Of a stretch of DNA of 64,000 nt, positions 50,666 to 62,623 are shown one piece after another. The stretch covers positions 1,612,001-1,676,000 of the forward strand of contig NC_084815.1 in assembly GCF_963583255.1 (NCBI RefSeq), read 5' to 3'. Position numbers and translations under genes: made by a program. The notes below the pieces were generated by a model. The model had not been told where the DNA came from and made no database searches. It worked only from the letters and a program-made list of their open reading frames with translations. The stretch comes from Pyrus communis (Eukaryota > Streptophyta > Magnoliopsida > Rosales > Rosaceae). Each line of letters opens with the position of its first letter. Within the stretch, counting starts at the first letter, position 1.

Positions 50666-51700
50666 GGGTAAATTACACTCTACCACCTCAGGTTTGGGGT
50701 CGATTTCAATTCCTTACAACATCTTTAAAACATTTCACTTTCATACCTCAAGTATTATTTTATTTCAATATAATATATCTATTACATTTTCCATCCATTG
50801 TCCTGTAAGAATAGACGTGGCTACCACATTTATGCCACGTGGCTAAACACTTAATAAAAAAAAATTAAAAAATTAAAATAATTAATTAAAGAAAAAAAAA
50901 CCCCCAAAATTGCTTCGTCCTCCCCACCACGCACCCCCTTCTCCCAAAAATCCCAAAATCCACTTCCCCATTCCCCCATCCCCCATCACTTGCCTACTCC
51001 CTCATCTCCAACCCCTTCTCTCTTCTCACCCTCGTCTCCCTCACCTGTGTCATAACCCCCGCCGCCAAGGCCTCGTTTTGGATCTTCTCCAAAGCCCAGC
51101 ATAGCAACTGCAGCGCTCCTGCCGCGTACTCCGTCATCCGGTCCGAGATCTTCAGAATCGTCTTCACCAGCAGTGGCACAGTCAGCCCATGGGCCGCAAA
51201 CGTAGTGCAACCCTCGGGGACTCTGCATAGTAGCTCGATCGTCGCGAGTGCACGCTCCGAGTCGCGTTTCTCAAAATCTGCCAAGACTTTGATTTTTTGA
51301 GGGCAAACGGGTAGGTGATCAGATTTGGGAGAATTAAAACAACGCCGTGGTGGATTTTGTCCACATTGCTAAGGGGGTGGGTGATGGGAGATGGAGGAAG
51401 GGGTGGGTGATGGGGGATGGGTGAAGGGGCTGGGCTCGGGTGGGGAAGATGAAGGAATTTTGGGGTTTTTTTTTTCTTTAATTAATTTTTTTAAATTTTT
51501 AAATTTTTTATTAAGTGTTTAGCCACGTTGCACAAATGTGGCAGTCACGTCAGCTATTAACGGACCAATGGATGAAAAATGTAACAGATGTATTATATTG
51601 AAATAAAATAGTACTTAAGGTATGAAAGTGAAATGTTTTAAAGATGTTGTAAGGAATTGAAATCGACTTCAAACCTAAGGTGGTAAGGTGTAATTTACCC
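50666..51700. mobile_element. Pack-MULE with ~235-bp TIRs
   Basis: Inverted arms at 50666-50905 and 51465-51700 (GGGTAAATTACAC...; reverse end GGTGTAATTTACCC) are flanked by a perfect 9-bp duplication, aaaaataaa (50657-50665 and 51701-51709). The interior is GC-rich, unlike its surroundings, and holds a fragment of a U-box E3 ligase gene. No transposase is present. Confidence 0.9.
51045..51296 (-). pseudogene. Captured U-box E3 ligase (PUB25/26-type) ARM-repeat fragment
   Basis: The minus strand reads VLADFEKRDSERALATIELL, then CRVPEGCTTFAAHGLTVPLL, VKTILKISDRMTEYAAGALQ and EALAAGVMTQ. This is the C-terminal ARM-repeat part of plant PUB22-26-type ligases. The U-box, start and C-terminal end are absent, and the frame runs on into unrelated sequence after MTQ. 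The frame is open for the whole captured stretch, so capture was recent or constrained. Confidence 0.8.
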
Positions 51701-51709
51701 AAAAATAAA

Positions 51710-52609
51710 TTAATTTTGAATTGGGTATGGGAGGGTCATTTAGTTAATAAATTTGGGTTTAAAGAGATATTAATTCTTTAATTAAAAATAATATGAATGT
51801 AGAAAGTAAGTTGGGTGTAAAAAGAAATTACATAAGTGCAAATAAAATTTCTATTTAGAGAATTGTATTATACCTTTGATGAGTTTGTAATTCTAGGGGT
51901 AGTGATGTTTCTTTTGGCATATGTGCTCTCTAAGGTGTCATTACTACGTTGGACAACTTGTTTCATACAAGTTATTGACCAACTCTTAATAAAATTTATT
52001 TTCGTCTAAAAAAAATTAATTAGCACATTTTTTAAATCCAATAGTAGAGAATTTCATTAGCCATGCATCGTTTTTTTTTTTAAAAAAAAAAAAAATACAT
52101 ATACATATATATATATACAGCCATGCATCATTTATTTTAAAAGAAAAGGTGCACTTGTTTTGGCGCATGAGATTTAGTGGTCAATTATTTAAGTGAGTTG
52201 GTCCATAAACTATTTAGGCCTTTGTCAAGACCCTTCTTTATAGCGACATATGCTACCAAGGTATGGTACCCATATAATGACCTTAATAGTTGAATACAAC
52301 CTTTGAAAATTAAAATATAAAAGCTGTATCAAGTTAATTTAGTAACCAGAAAAAGGTAAGCCTCCTTTATCTGATATGTGTTTGTCGAGCTTATGTTCTT
52401 TGAAGTAAACATCATTTCCTTAACCTTATGCGTGTTTTCCATAGACCACAAATTTAGCACACCACCAAAAATAATCATTGCCCAAATAATGTGTCAGTGA
52501 CGTTGATGGTCATATGTATCAGTACCCCAGCTGGAATTTGAAATGGCTGATGGCTTGTCATTTTTGTGTAGTTTATTACGACAGGTAGTGAGGTATATAT
52601 AGCAAGAGA
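51710..52609. other. Intergenic DNA
   Basis: AT-rich, with an A/T tract and TA repeat at 52072-52120. No gene seen. Confidence 0.35.
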
Positions 52610-52623
52610 GTAGAGATTAGACC

Positions 52624-55168
52624 TAGGGTTGGGCAAACGGGTCCTGGGCCCGCGGGTAGGGGCGGGTATAGGCGGGTCGGGGCGGGTACGGGGCGGGTCC
52701 TGTTTTTAAATAAGGGAAACGGGGCGGGGCGGGCCTAGTTAATGGCATTCTAGGGTCGGGCCGGTTCCAGATTTATAGAAAAACGGGGCCCCGAACCGGC
52801 CCGTTTGTAATTGAAATGGACGGCCCAGATTGAAAATAAACATACCTTCCAATCATGACCGTCGGTTTTACCCTAATGATTCAGTGAGATGTGAGACTCC
52901 TTTGCTCTCTCTCGATCGACCTCCTCGACCTCTCCGTCTCTGAACCCTAATGATTTTCTTCTTGAATTGATTGTTCTCCTCGACCTCTCCGTCTCTGAAG
53001 TCCGACCTCACCTCGACCTCGACCTCTCCGTCTTTACTCTCTCTCGACCTCGACCTCGATCTTCTTCTTGATTGTTCTCCTCGACATCTCATCCTAGACC
53101 CAGGCACCCGCACAACCCATCTTCCCGATTCTTGTTCACTCTTTCCCGACGACATCACCGCCGTCGCGATCACCAACACTCCATCGCCGTTGCCAGTTCA
53201 GGTGAATTCTTTAACCTCTGTTTTTTTTTTTTTTAATAGGTTCTTTAACCTCTGATCTGATGTATGTAATCTGTGCTCAATATATTGGGATGTTCATGTT
53301 TGTTCTTGCTGATTTGGTGGATTTTTTTGATTTTTTAGCTTAAAGTTGGTGGCTCACCGCACGGCTCCGTGATAATTAGGTTAGTTCTGGTTCTAGCTAA
53401 CCCCTGAGTTTCACAAAGGAGTATACTTTTGGTATCTTAGATTCCTGTAATGTTTCTTTTCAGCTTTTGAAAGAATTAAGGGAATGAAACAATGAGCAGT
53501 GTTATGCACATACATTGGATTCGATTACAAATTATGAAGAAGAAAAAAACCGCCAGTTTAAGGAATGAATAGTATGTAAGGTGAATTGTTTCGTGAGGTT
53601 TTCTGGGTGGGGAGCAAAGATGTTGAAATTTTTTTCCCTGTGGTGGATTTGCCTTCTTTGCTAGCTATATAGTTGTTGTAGGAATTTAGAGGAACTTTGT
53701 TTTAGCATTCAGTTTCTTGTTTTGCCGCTGGAGTTAAGAGCAACTTTGTTATAGCTTTTTGTGTATTTACTTATGCTGTACTTGGTGATGGTGTCCCTCT
53801 AATTATTCTCCTGAAAATAAATGTTTATGTGTTCTTATGATCTGGTTTTTTGTTTGCGGACTCAGTGATTTCTGGTAATCTTTTGGTGAAGCAGTAACTA
53901 TAGTCTCTTGTTATATAACTCTTATGCAGTTTGAAACAAATGGCGAGCTCAAAGGTGGTGCAAAAGCATCTAGTGCTGGAAGACCATGGATTTGTGCTTG
54001 CCTAATACATGGTTTTAAGGGCCAAAGTGAAGGTATTTTATTTCGAATTGGGAAACAAAGATTGTGTTTTAACATACTTAATCCTTTCATTCGGTCAATT
54101 TTTGGTCAATTTATGGGCTCAATTTGTATTGCTCCAGCTGTTAAAATGTTGCTGCCTACAATGGCACCCATTATTTTGAAGTGCCAATATAATTTTGTAC
54201 ATTTGTCGACCACAGGGATGATTGATCAGGAGCTCCTTCCATGATGATTAGTGTGGAGTCTTTTTATGTAGCTCTAAGAGGTTTCGTCCACTTATGATTA
54301 GTGACTCATTTTTCATGCAAATTTTGTGTAAGATCCTAATGAAACTTGATATCATATTTTATGATTTACTAAACTGTACGCAAAAGGAATGGTTAATCAG
54401 ATTTAGTTTTTTTCTCTGCAATTATGATCTTTTTATGTAAGCTATGCTCCACATCTTCAACGCAAACAGACCAAGTAACTCTTTGTTTTCTGTTGTAGTT
54501 TGCGAGTTCGAATCAAAATGGAAAACTTTATCAAGGCGTTTGCCTCGGAAAAGAAAGAAACACAAGGAGGAGGAGCGAAAAGAAAGAAACACAAGGAGGA
54601 GGAGCGAGCAAATGATTTGTCACTTCCATTGCTACAACACAGACAGGCAGCTCTGGATAGAGTTAAAGGTATACTTGATTGCACCAACTTAGAAATTGAC
54701 TGGAAACTGGACCCTTTGTGATTTATAAGTCGCATGGTCTACGTTTCATAACAATTTTTCATTGTAAATGTATAATGTTTAAGCAACAAAAAATGTTGTA
54801 AAACTCAGGAAGATGATGAGTCATATTCAGCTAAAACAAATTTTCATTGTAAATGTATGTAATCTGTGCTCAATTTTTCATTGTAAATGTATGTAATCTG
54901 TGCAGTTTGCAATCTGTGCAGTTTTTTGTGCAGATTGCAATCTGTGAATCTGTGCAAATTTTTTTTTTCTTTCAAACAACCAAAAAAAAAAAAAAAAAAA
55001 AGGACCCGTGGACTCGGCCCGAACCGGCCCGTTTCAACCGGGCCGGGTAATGTCCGGTTCTTATATTAAAAAATGTAATCCCCGGCCCGGCCCGCCCCGT
55101 TCCCTTTGAACCTAGGTCCGGTCCGGTCCCTTCAAAATTGGGCCCGGCCCGGCCCGTGCCCAGCCCTA
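52624..55168. mobile_element. Inner hAT element (family A, copy 2)
   Basis: Ends TAGGGTTGGGCAAACGG...CGTGCCCAGCCCTA, with a perfect 8-bp duplication attagacc at 52616-52623 and 55169-55176. It shares termini and the subterminal GGACCCGT.GAC and TCCGGTTCTTATATT stretches with the copy at 35052, but carries different internal DNA. It is 2.5 kb with no recognisable transposase. Confidence 0.88.
53924..54721 (+). pseudogene. Possible captured gene pieces in the inner hAT
   Basis: Two open stretches (53924-54244 and 54500-54721) have a more gene-like composition than the flanks. The second contains a 29-bp tandem duplication (AAAGAAAGAAACACAAGGAG, starting near 54551 and 54580) that adds a Lys/Arg/Glu-rich run. 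I do not recognise either protein, and no splice model is convincing. Confidence 0.3.
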
Positions 55169-56907
55169 ATTAGACCTGATATTCGTGTCGTGTTTTTTGT
55201 GTTTATGTTGTTTTCGTGTCATATCCGATATCTTAACGGGTTGTGTCGTGTAACATCCGTTAAAATAAACGGGTAAAATGATCCGACCCGAAATCAACCC
55301 GATAATATTAACAGGTAATATGACCCGACTCATTATCTATTAAGGAAAATATATTTTAAACCAATAAATAATCAAATGAAAAACATAATAGAGAAAGGGT
55401 TTTTTCGTCCAAAAAATTTCTAATAATATAAGTGAAATAGAATCCAACAGTATAGATTTACTCTCATTTATCTTACGGCTATTATTTAAGTAAAGTCTTT
55501 AATAGTTTTTTAATTAATGTAGAAGTGTAAAAAATATAGAAAAAAAATATATAAACGCTCGTACTGATAAACTTTACAACTTTCGTGAAGAGCTTAACTT
55601 CGAAATTCTCCACTATAATCATATAAATCATAGATCAAAATTTAACCGTTGATTGTTGTTTACATTTACGCTTCATTTTTCTCATCAAATTTTATTTTTT
55701 GAAACCATGATCTATTAGAGGATGCGGAAGATGAACGGTTTGGATTGTTAATATTATGTTCAAAGTTTTATAGTTAGTGAAAATATTGCTTGATGTTTAT
55801 AAAGTTTCTACAAACTATATGACATTGACTCATATTTCAGTTGACTGTAGATATCAAAACGTGATATCAAAGATCTGAACTGTTCATCTTCTTACATTCG
55901 CCAAATGATCATGTTTTCGAAAAATAAAATTTTAAAAATGAAATTCAGTAAGAAGAATAAAACGTAAATGACAATCGACGGTTAAATATAAATTTAAGGT
56001 TTATGGATTATAGTGTTGGATTTCGAAGCTAACCCCTTGATGAAAGTTGTAAAGCTTGTCACTATGAACGATTGTATATTTTTTTTTTTAACATTTTTTA
56101 CACTTCCACAATAATTATTATTAATTTTGCCCTCAAATAAAAAATATTATTCATGAGGGCTTGGAGGATTTTAAAAATCTAAACAATAATGTCATTGTAA
56201 CCATTATCTACTCGTGGAGGAATAATGATGAATCACGAGTGTTTATATATTCTTTCACATTTTTCATACTTGTATGTATGTCTTCTTAGTTCTTGCCTAT
56301 TCAAATACTATAATAGTTCATTTTAATTTTGGACAACAATATGTTAAGTAAAATTTATCCTAGTAATGATAATAAGGAATTCTCATAATAAAAATAAATA
56401 ATGACTAAATTTTTTTTTTTAACTTATATAGAATAATAATACAAAACTATATATTTACTATAGAATATATTGTATATATTAATATGGCTATTGTATTTTA
56501 TAATAAATATTTCAGTAATTAAACTTTAAAATAATCAAAATAATTTTTTTTCTTAACGGGTCGAAATAGGTTACCCATGTGTTATACCCATTAAGAACCT
56601 GTTATTAACGGATCACCCGATAATGACCCGATTAGTTATCGTGTTGACCTCAAATCCATTATTTTTGTATCATTTTCATATCGTGTCAGAAACTACCGAG
56701 TCTAGTAGAGATAGTTTCATTTTTCACGTTTTTATAACTTACATCGATATTTGTTGCTTCATAATTCTCTGCACAGTCGTTTCATGCTTCATTCATATAA
56801 ACAACAAACCTATACAGTAGGTTTGAGAACATGAAGGTAAAATGTGTCTCATATTAGTAAAAGGAGAAATCTTGTAAGGGTTTATAAAAGGTTGGACTAC
56901 TCTCCAT

Positions 56908-57190
56908 ATTACCAAATGATTTTATGGTGGAACCTTTAACAACCTTCATGGTATCACAGTAGGTTGGTCCACGTGTGAAACCCAACGGCCACACGTGTTT
57001 CACGCCACCCAATTCATGTTATCCACGTGTTATGTTGGAACCTCAGCCATATTGCCAAATGGTTTTATGGTGGAACCTTTAACAATCTTCATGGTATCAC
57101 AGTAGGTTGATCCACATGTGAAACCCAACTGTCACACGTGTTTCACGCCACCCAATTCATGTTATTCACGTGTTATGTTGAAACCTAAGC
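56908..57190 (+). repeat. ~140-bp tandem duplication
   Basis: 56908-57045 and 57046-57185 both contain TTTTATGGTGGAACCTTTAA, TGGTATCACAGTAGGTTG and TTTCACGCCACCCAATTCAT. Related wording recurs at 62260-62530, so this is probably retroelement-derived leader sequence. Confidence 0.85.
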
Positions 57191-57482
57191 TTCTTTTAGT
57201 AATGATAATTGACAATCACCCAATAAATCAGTATATTCAAGATCAATGTCCTAATGTAGACTACTGGTTGTACATGTGATATAGTACTTCTATATTAAAT
57301 TTATCTTCGGGAAACTTTCGTTCCGGTCTTTAATTAACTAAAATTTTTAGATTGAAAATTTATTAATTTGAATACTTGAATTGAAGGATAAAATGCTAAA
57401 TTTCAATATTAATTAAAAAATTTAATAAGAAAAAAATATTAAATCCTTCCTAAAATCATGCGAAGATTAACACAAACTATAG

Positions 57483-57641
57483 GTACTTAAGTTTTTTCCT
57501 TTTCACTTGTAAGTGAGAGGTCTTAGGTTCGATTCTGGCCAAATGAGAATTTGAACCATATTATTGATAGACCATTGTGAGGCTAAGCCTATCCCCTCCA
57601 CCTTAGTGTAGACAATATCGTTTGCTCAAAAAAAAAAAAAA
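57483..57641 (+). repeat. tRNA-derived SINE
   Basis: Contains TAAGTGAGAGGTCTTAGGTTCGATTCTGGCC, in which GGTTCGATTC (57526-57535) is an RNA polymerase III B box. Ends TTTGCTC followed by a 14-bp A tail. Relatives occur at 47735 and 33460. Confidence 0.7.
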
Positions 57642-60023
57642 TGGTTTTCCCTCAAGTTTGGATTGTTTAAAATCCGATCTGATTTTTTTTATTTTTTTTT
57701 TCAAAAAAGAAAATATTGGTACGTTTTAAATTAAAAAAGGGTACATTTCATTACATAATGGGGGTACATTATAAATAGAAAGGTGAATAGATTTTACATT
57801 AAGAAAATTGGTATACTTTTCATACATGTAACAAAGTCGTACATTGTTATGACAAATGGGTACATTATAAATAAATTACGAGAACAAATAAAAGATTAAA
57901 AAAAAAAAAAAAAAAAGGATCCAGATAAAGTTTTAAAATATGGGCAGAAAAAAATTATATATATGGGTACAAACTAAAACTATAAAAATAAAAAATAAAA
58001 AATAACAAAAAGGAGTTGCAAATTAAAAAAAAAGGTATAAATTAAAAATAGAAATATTTGATACAAAATTTAGCCATAAATATAAGCGCATTCAACAATG
58101 TAACATTTCTAGCATTATATGATCTATGTGGAAATGGTTTTTAAATTATTTTTTATTATAATATTTAAATATGTTAGCATGTAAATATTTTATTATTGAA
58201 ATAATGATGTGGTTAAAAACCAAATGACGATTAAAAATTGAAAAAAAAGAAAAAGAAATATGGTTTCAATCAATGAAATACAAAAATGAGGGATGGGAAT
58301 TTAATTTCTCCTTTATCTAAACTAGATGGAGGGGAATTCAAATTTGGGTGAATCACACAATTCTAGCCAACTTAGTAAAGCCATACTTACACGATGTATG
58401 TGATAAACTTTATAGACTTAGTCTGGTCCACCACCAACAATACCGATCTTATCCCAACTTAATCACCTATTTCTAAATGTTGAATTTTATCTCAAAACAT
58501 CTTAGTGATATTAGAGATGAAAACTCTTATTTATTAATTGTATATTATTTTATTATATGCCCAATGTGAAATTATATTCTCCCACAATATGTTTCTTTTG
58601 AACTATTGTACATACAAAATTAACTTTGGTCTTAATATATACAACTCCTATTCATTACAACTATAATTGTTTCCTTCCTATATATACAAGTTTTCATTGT
58701 ACAAAACAACTTCATTATACTAAATTAAGGATAGAAAGAAGAATTGAAGAAACTGATTTACTAAACATTACCCATTAATATAAAGAAAAGAAAAACCGTA
58801 CAAATGTTTGAATTGGATGTGTGTTTCCACTCTGAAGTTCTATGATACTATCTGTATGAAAACTTTTGACCTTTCCATTCGTAGTAGTTGGCACCATGAA
58901 ATTTTATCATTAACCTCAGGACTAGCTTTTAGATAATGATTTCTACTAATGATATTGATAGAAAAAGAAATACTCCTTCCCGACGGAGCCCTACTTGTGG
59001 TTTTGGAGGCCTTGTGCGCATGGCACAGAATTAGAAGTAGAAAACTCGACATTTGTTAAAGATGACTCATAGAAGTACTTTTTTGGCCACAATTGCAAGG
59101 TATCAAACGATCCTGCAGTATTTTCCTTGTGGTGCCTTCATAGTTTTACAGCTTACAGTATTTAGTCTTTGTGAGTGTTATCTTTTTCATTTTTAACGTG
59201 AGTGTTATCTTTACTCTTGGTTAGATGGGCGAATTTTGTATTCCTGATGTTTTGTAGTTGTCAAGTGTGACATTTCTATTAGCGTGTGTCAGTTACATTT
59301 ACATGCACATTCTATGTACAATCTTAATTGTTGTTAATAAAATCTCATTTGAACTAAAAACAATATTCTATTATCAAATTCTTTGAGAATAAGTCGTCAT
59401 GCCACTAAACAACATAGCATGGTAAAAGTTCAAGAAAAATGATTATGGTCCGAAGGAAAGTTATTATAAGCAGTTTGGATAATGTTGTCACTCCAACAAG
59501 AGCCGTGTTAGAGTTTCTTAAACACCTGCTGATGATTACTGTCTTTAGTAGTGAGTGAACACAAATGGGACCCCTTTACTCTCCCTAATCCCCTGGACTA
59601 GGGAATTTGTATTTTTATAAATCATGCAATTGCGCCATTATCTCTTTGACCCTTTAGTTTCTAGATACCGCCATAACCACAAACCTCCACCAACCAGAAA
59701 CTTCTTATTAGGTAAAGTTATGGATCGACGGCTTGGAGGATGACGATGAACAAGATTATATTTAAAATGAATTTAATTAAGCACTAAGCCGTCTTTCTTT
59801 TCTGCAGCTGCCTATATACTATTATGTTTGTTTTCCAATCACAGTTATATGTGATCCAAATTCAGCAGATTCCTGTTTCTTTCTGGAAGTAGGTGCGCTG
59901 CTGCCTTGTCCTTTTCTTATAGCTTCATGTTACTTTCAGTTTCATCAGCTTAATTTGTCCACATAATTCAATTATTTGCTCCAAATGTCATATGGTTGCT
60001 ATTCATATACATACATACATACA

Positions 60024-60055
<32 letters not shown>
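57642..60055. other. Intergenic DNA without recognisable gene
   Basis: Long A-rich tracts (57897-57917, 58208 on), no coding signature. 58840-59052 (minus) is open for 70 codons but matches nothing I know. Confidence 0.4.
60003..60052 (+). repeat. ATAC/ACAT microsatellite
   Basis: About twelve uninterrupted 4-bp units, directly adjoining the small foldback element at 60056. Confidence 0.95.
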
Positions 60056-60057
<2 letters not shown>

Positions 60058-60207
60058 GGGGTGTAATATTCACACACCCCATTTTACTTTTCACACACCC
60101 TTCTAATTTTTGGCCGTTAGATCGGATGAATTGAAGAAAATCAACGGATAGAAATTAACAAGGGGTGTGTAAGAAGTAAAATAAGGTGTGTGGATAGCAC
60201 ACCCCTA
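60056..60207. mobile_element. Short foldback MITE (~150 bp)
   Basis: Starts TAGGGGTGTAATATTCACAC and ends GTGGATAGCACACCCCTA. The inverted arms extend inward (CCATTTTACTTTTCACACACC; GGTGTGTAAGAAGTAAAATAAGG). It sits between a tetranucleotide repeat and a TG repeat, so flanking duplications (TA) cannot be proven. Confidence 0.65.
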
Positions 60208-61408
60208 TATATATGTGTGTGCATGTGTGTGTGTGTGTGTGTGTATCCGTTTATGTATAGAAAAATTAATACTGTGTTAATATATGATTCTGATCTTTCC
60301 AGTTTCCAGGATGCAAGCTTGACACACATAGACGTTAGTATAGCAATCTAGAATCCATCGGGAAGTTCACCACGAGAAAAACCTCAAGTTTTATTGACTG
60401 ATAGGATAATTAACAACAGGCAATGCTAAATTTGATTTGCAGACTACCTCAAATCCTAGCTAGTTAGGAACCCTAAATGGGATTGCTAATGCGAACAATA
60501 AATTTTTTAAAATACCCTCAAAACTTGAAATGCTACTTCTGACCTGACAAACAACAAAATTTGGTCAAAATTTGATTTCAAGCAGTAGATAGTTAGGCCA
60601 TCTCCAGTCATATGGCTAAATATATACCGGGGCCATCGCCAGTCAAATGGCTAGATAGTTAGGACATCTCCAGTCATATGTCAAATATTTTGTTATTATG
60701 AACATTGGAGCCGAATAAGGAACAAGTGTAACAAACAAATCCTACTAAAGACAGAACATGTATAGACCGCAAACGAACCACTTACGGCAACACAAAATCT
60801 CACCAAATAGGAAGCACCCCAAAACCCCAAAGATTTGAAATTTTGGGAAAGGGAATTGAAACGAAAGATGAGGAATAGAGAATACGGTGAAAGAGGAGGA
60901 AAAGATGAATGTACGAATGGTGAGATTAGGTTCAGATTTAGGTGGTATGTAGGATGATTCGGAGGTGACTCAAGAAAATAAAAACCTAAAAAATTGAAAA
61001 TAAGAGGCATGGAGACCCAAAACCCTATAGAGCAAAAGCTTAAGGATAAAAAAGCCACTAACTCTCAAAACTCTAGAGCCGTGACAACTCAAAACCCTTA
61101 AGTTTGTGGTTTCCATTTTAGCCACCTATGCTTGTTTCCCTTGACAATTTATCACCAATCTTTAATTAGCCTACACAACTAAAGGAATTGTTTAGTAAAA
61201 CATTCTCGTGTTAAAAATTTTCATAAGATACTAGACTAGATTAATCTAGATCGTTAGTTTTCATTAGTTTTTATTTAATTAATTCAGATATATCCTTTGT
61301 TTAAAAAAAAAGTATTCATACTTTATCAAAAAAAAAAAAAAAAAGTATTCATATATGCTACTTATGGACGAAGATCATATGATTAATCCATAATAGCTTC
61401 CGACTTAG
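60208..61408. other. Intergenic DNA
   Basis: Near 60598-60685 a short motif (CATCTCCAGTCATATGGCTA) is repeated three times. A 120-codon minus frame (60696-61058) is Phe/Leu/Ser-rich with no domain I recognise and no splice context; I do not call it a gene. Confidence 0.4.
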
Positions 61409-61415
61409 GTTGATA

Positions 61416-61567
61416 ATCATTCTTCAGATGACAAGTAATATAACAACAAAAAATAGAAGACAACGATGCAAGTAGATTAATCGAATAATAGAAGATAATC
61501 ATTCTTCAGATGACAAGTAATATAACAACAAAAAATAGAAGACAAAGAAGCAAGTAGATAATCATTC
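61416..61567 (+). repeat. ~75-90-bp tandem duplication
   Basis: GATAATCATTCTTCAGATGA followed by CAAGTAATATAACAACAAAA occurs at 61420-61478 and again at 61493-61552, almost unchanged. A third start (GATAATCATTCTTC) lies at 61557. Confidence 0.9.
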
Positions 61568-62623
61568 TTCCCATTGCGACTAAATCAAATGAGAAGTGCA
61601 CCCACGTGTTAATTAATCATAACTTAGGGCACCTTTAAACATGCATTTGAATGTGGTCTTCCTCAACACCCTGTATACTGTTTTTCGTTGAACTGAAACG
61701 TGGAAGCGTATATAACACCTTGAATCAAAATATGAGATCATTGCTTTGGAGACCAAGGATGACCTCACAAAAACGAAATTGGTCTAAGATTTTTTGCTAA
61801 ATATAGAAGATTCGGAAGACGAAGACAAAGTTTATTCTGTGTATATACAGAGCAAGGTATAAGTGGAGATGGTCATATAACAGAGCCTTCTAATTACTTT
61901 TTCCTTTTTCCTAATTGGCTGCTGGCTAATAGAAATCTTGGCAGAACTGGCTTCTAGTACAATTCTATCAAACATCGTCTTCACATTTCTATAAAACAAG
62001 GTTTTAATAGAGAAATTTAATTTCCAACCCACGCCATATACTGTCTATCTATACTCTTCCTTACATTTCTATCAACATCTTCCTTAGAGTTGTTATGTAG
62101 TTGCTTTTTTTCTAAGCTATGTAGCAAGTATATAAGACTAGATTCATCCAGCTTATAGTTTTACGCATCATTTTGTAAACCGATACAATATTACAGAAAA
62201 ACTGATCCAAGCTTTTCTTCAATATTTCTTCTTCTCCAAGCTTCTTCTCTAATCTCCTCTATGGTTATGATGGTATTAGAGTAGGTTGTCTCACATGTTG
62301 GACTTATTGATCACCTGCTTCCACGTCATTTGATTTGTGTTATACATGTGTTTGCCTTGAAAATTCGTCACAGGTGACATGTTGAGAGTATGAAGAAGGG
62401 ATTTTGAGTAGTTGGACTTGGACAACTCTTCATCTTGCTAATTGATTTTATGGTGGAATCTCAATTTTGTATGATATCAGAGCCAAATTGGCCCACATGT
62501 GAAGCCAAACATCTATTATAGAAAATAGTATAAATATTAAGGTGCGCATATTTGGAAGGAATTCAATTTTAATTCTTAAACTACTTTCTCTCTTACTATA
62601 ATAGTATTTTTATATTTTAATTT
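61568..62623. other. Intergenic DNA with retroelement-like wording
   Basis: 62260-62530 contains sequence related to the duplication at 56908-57190 (GATTTTATGGTGGAATCTCA, TGATATCAGAGCCAAATTGG, with PBS-like TATCAGAGC). No gene recognised. Confidence 0.4.

Larger units (their letters stand above)
52618..56704. mobile_element. Outer hAT-like element (family C), split by a nested hAT
   Basis: Left end TAGACCTGATATTCGTGTCG (split: 52618-52623, then 55171 on), right end CATATCGTGTCAGAAACTACCGAGTCTA. A perfect 8-bp duplication gtagagat sits at 52610-52617 and 56705-56712. The subterminal zones repeat ACGGG/GACCCG-type motifs (near 55235-55330 and 56553-56640). The non-nested length is about 1.5 kb, without a transposase. 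Confidence 0.8.

Noticed and set aside
52868..53255. Arg/Ser/Glu-rich open frames in the inner hAT
   Set aside because: Low-complexity GACCTC repeats open several frames at once; no recognisable protein.
60696..61058. 120-codon minus-strand frame
   Set aside because: Phe/Leu/Ser-rich composition from AT-rich DNA; no recognised family.
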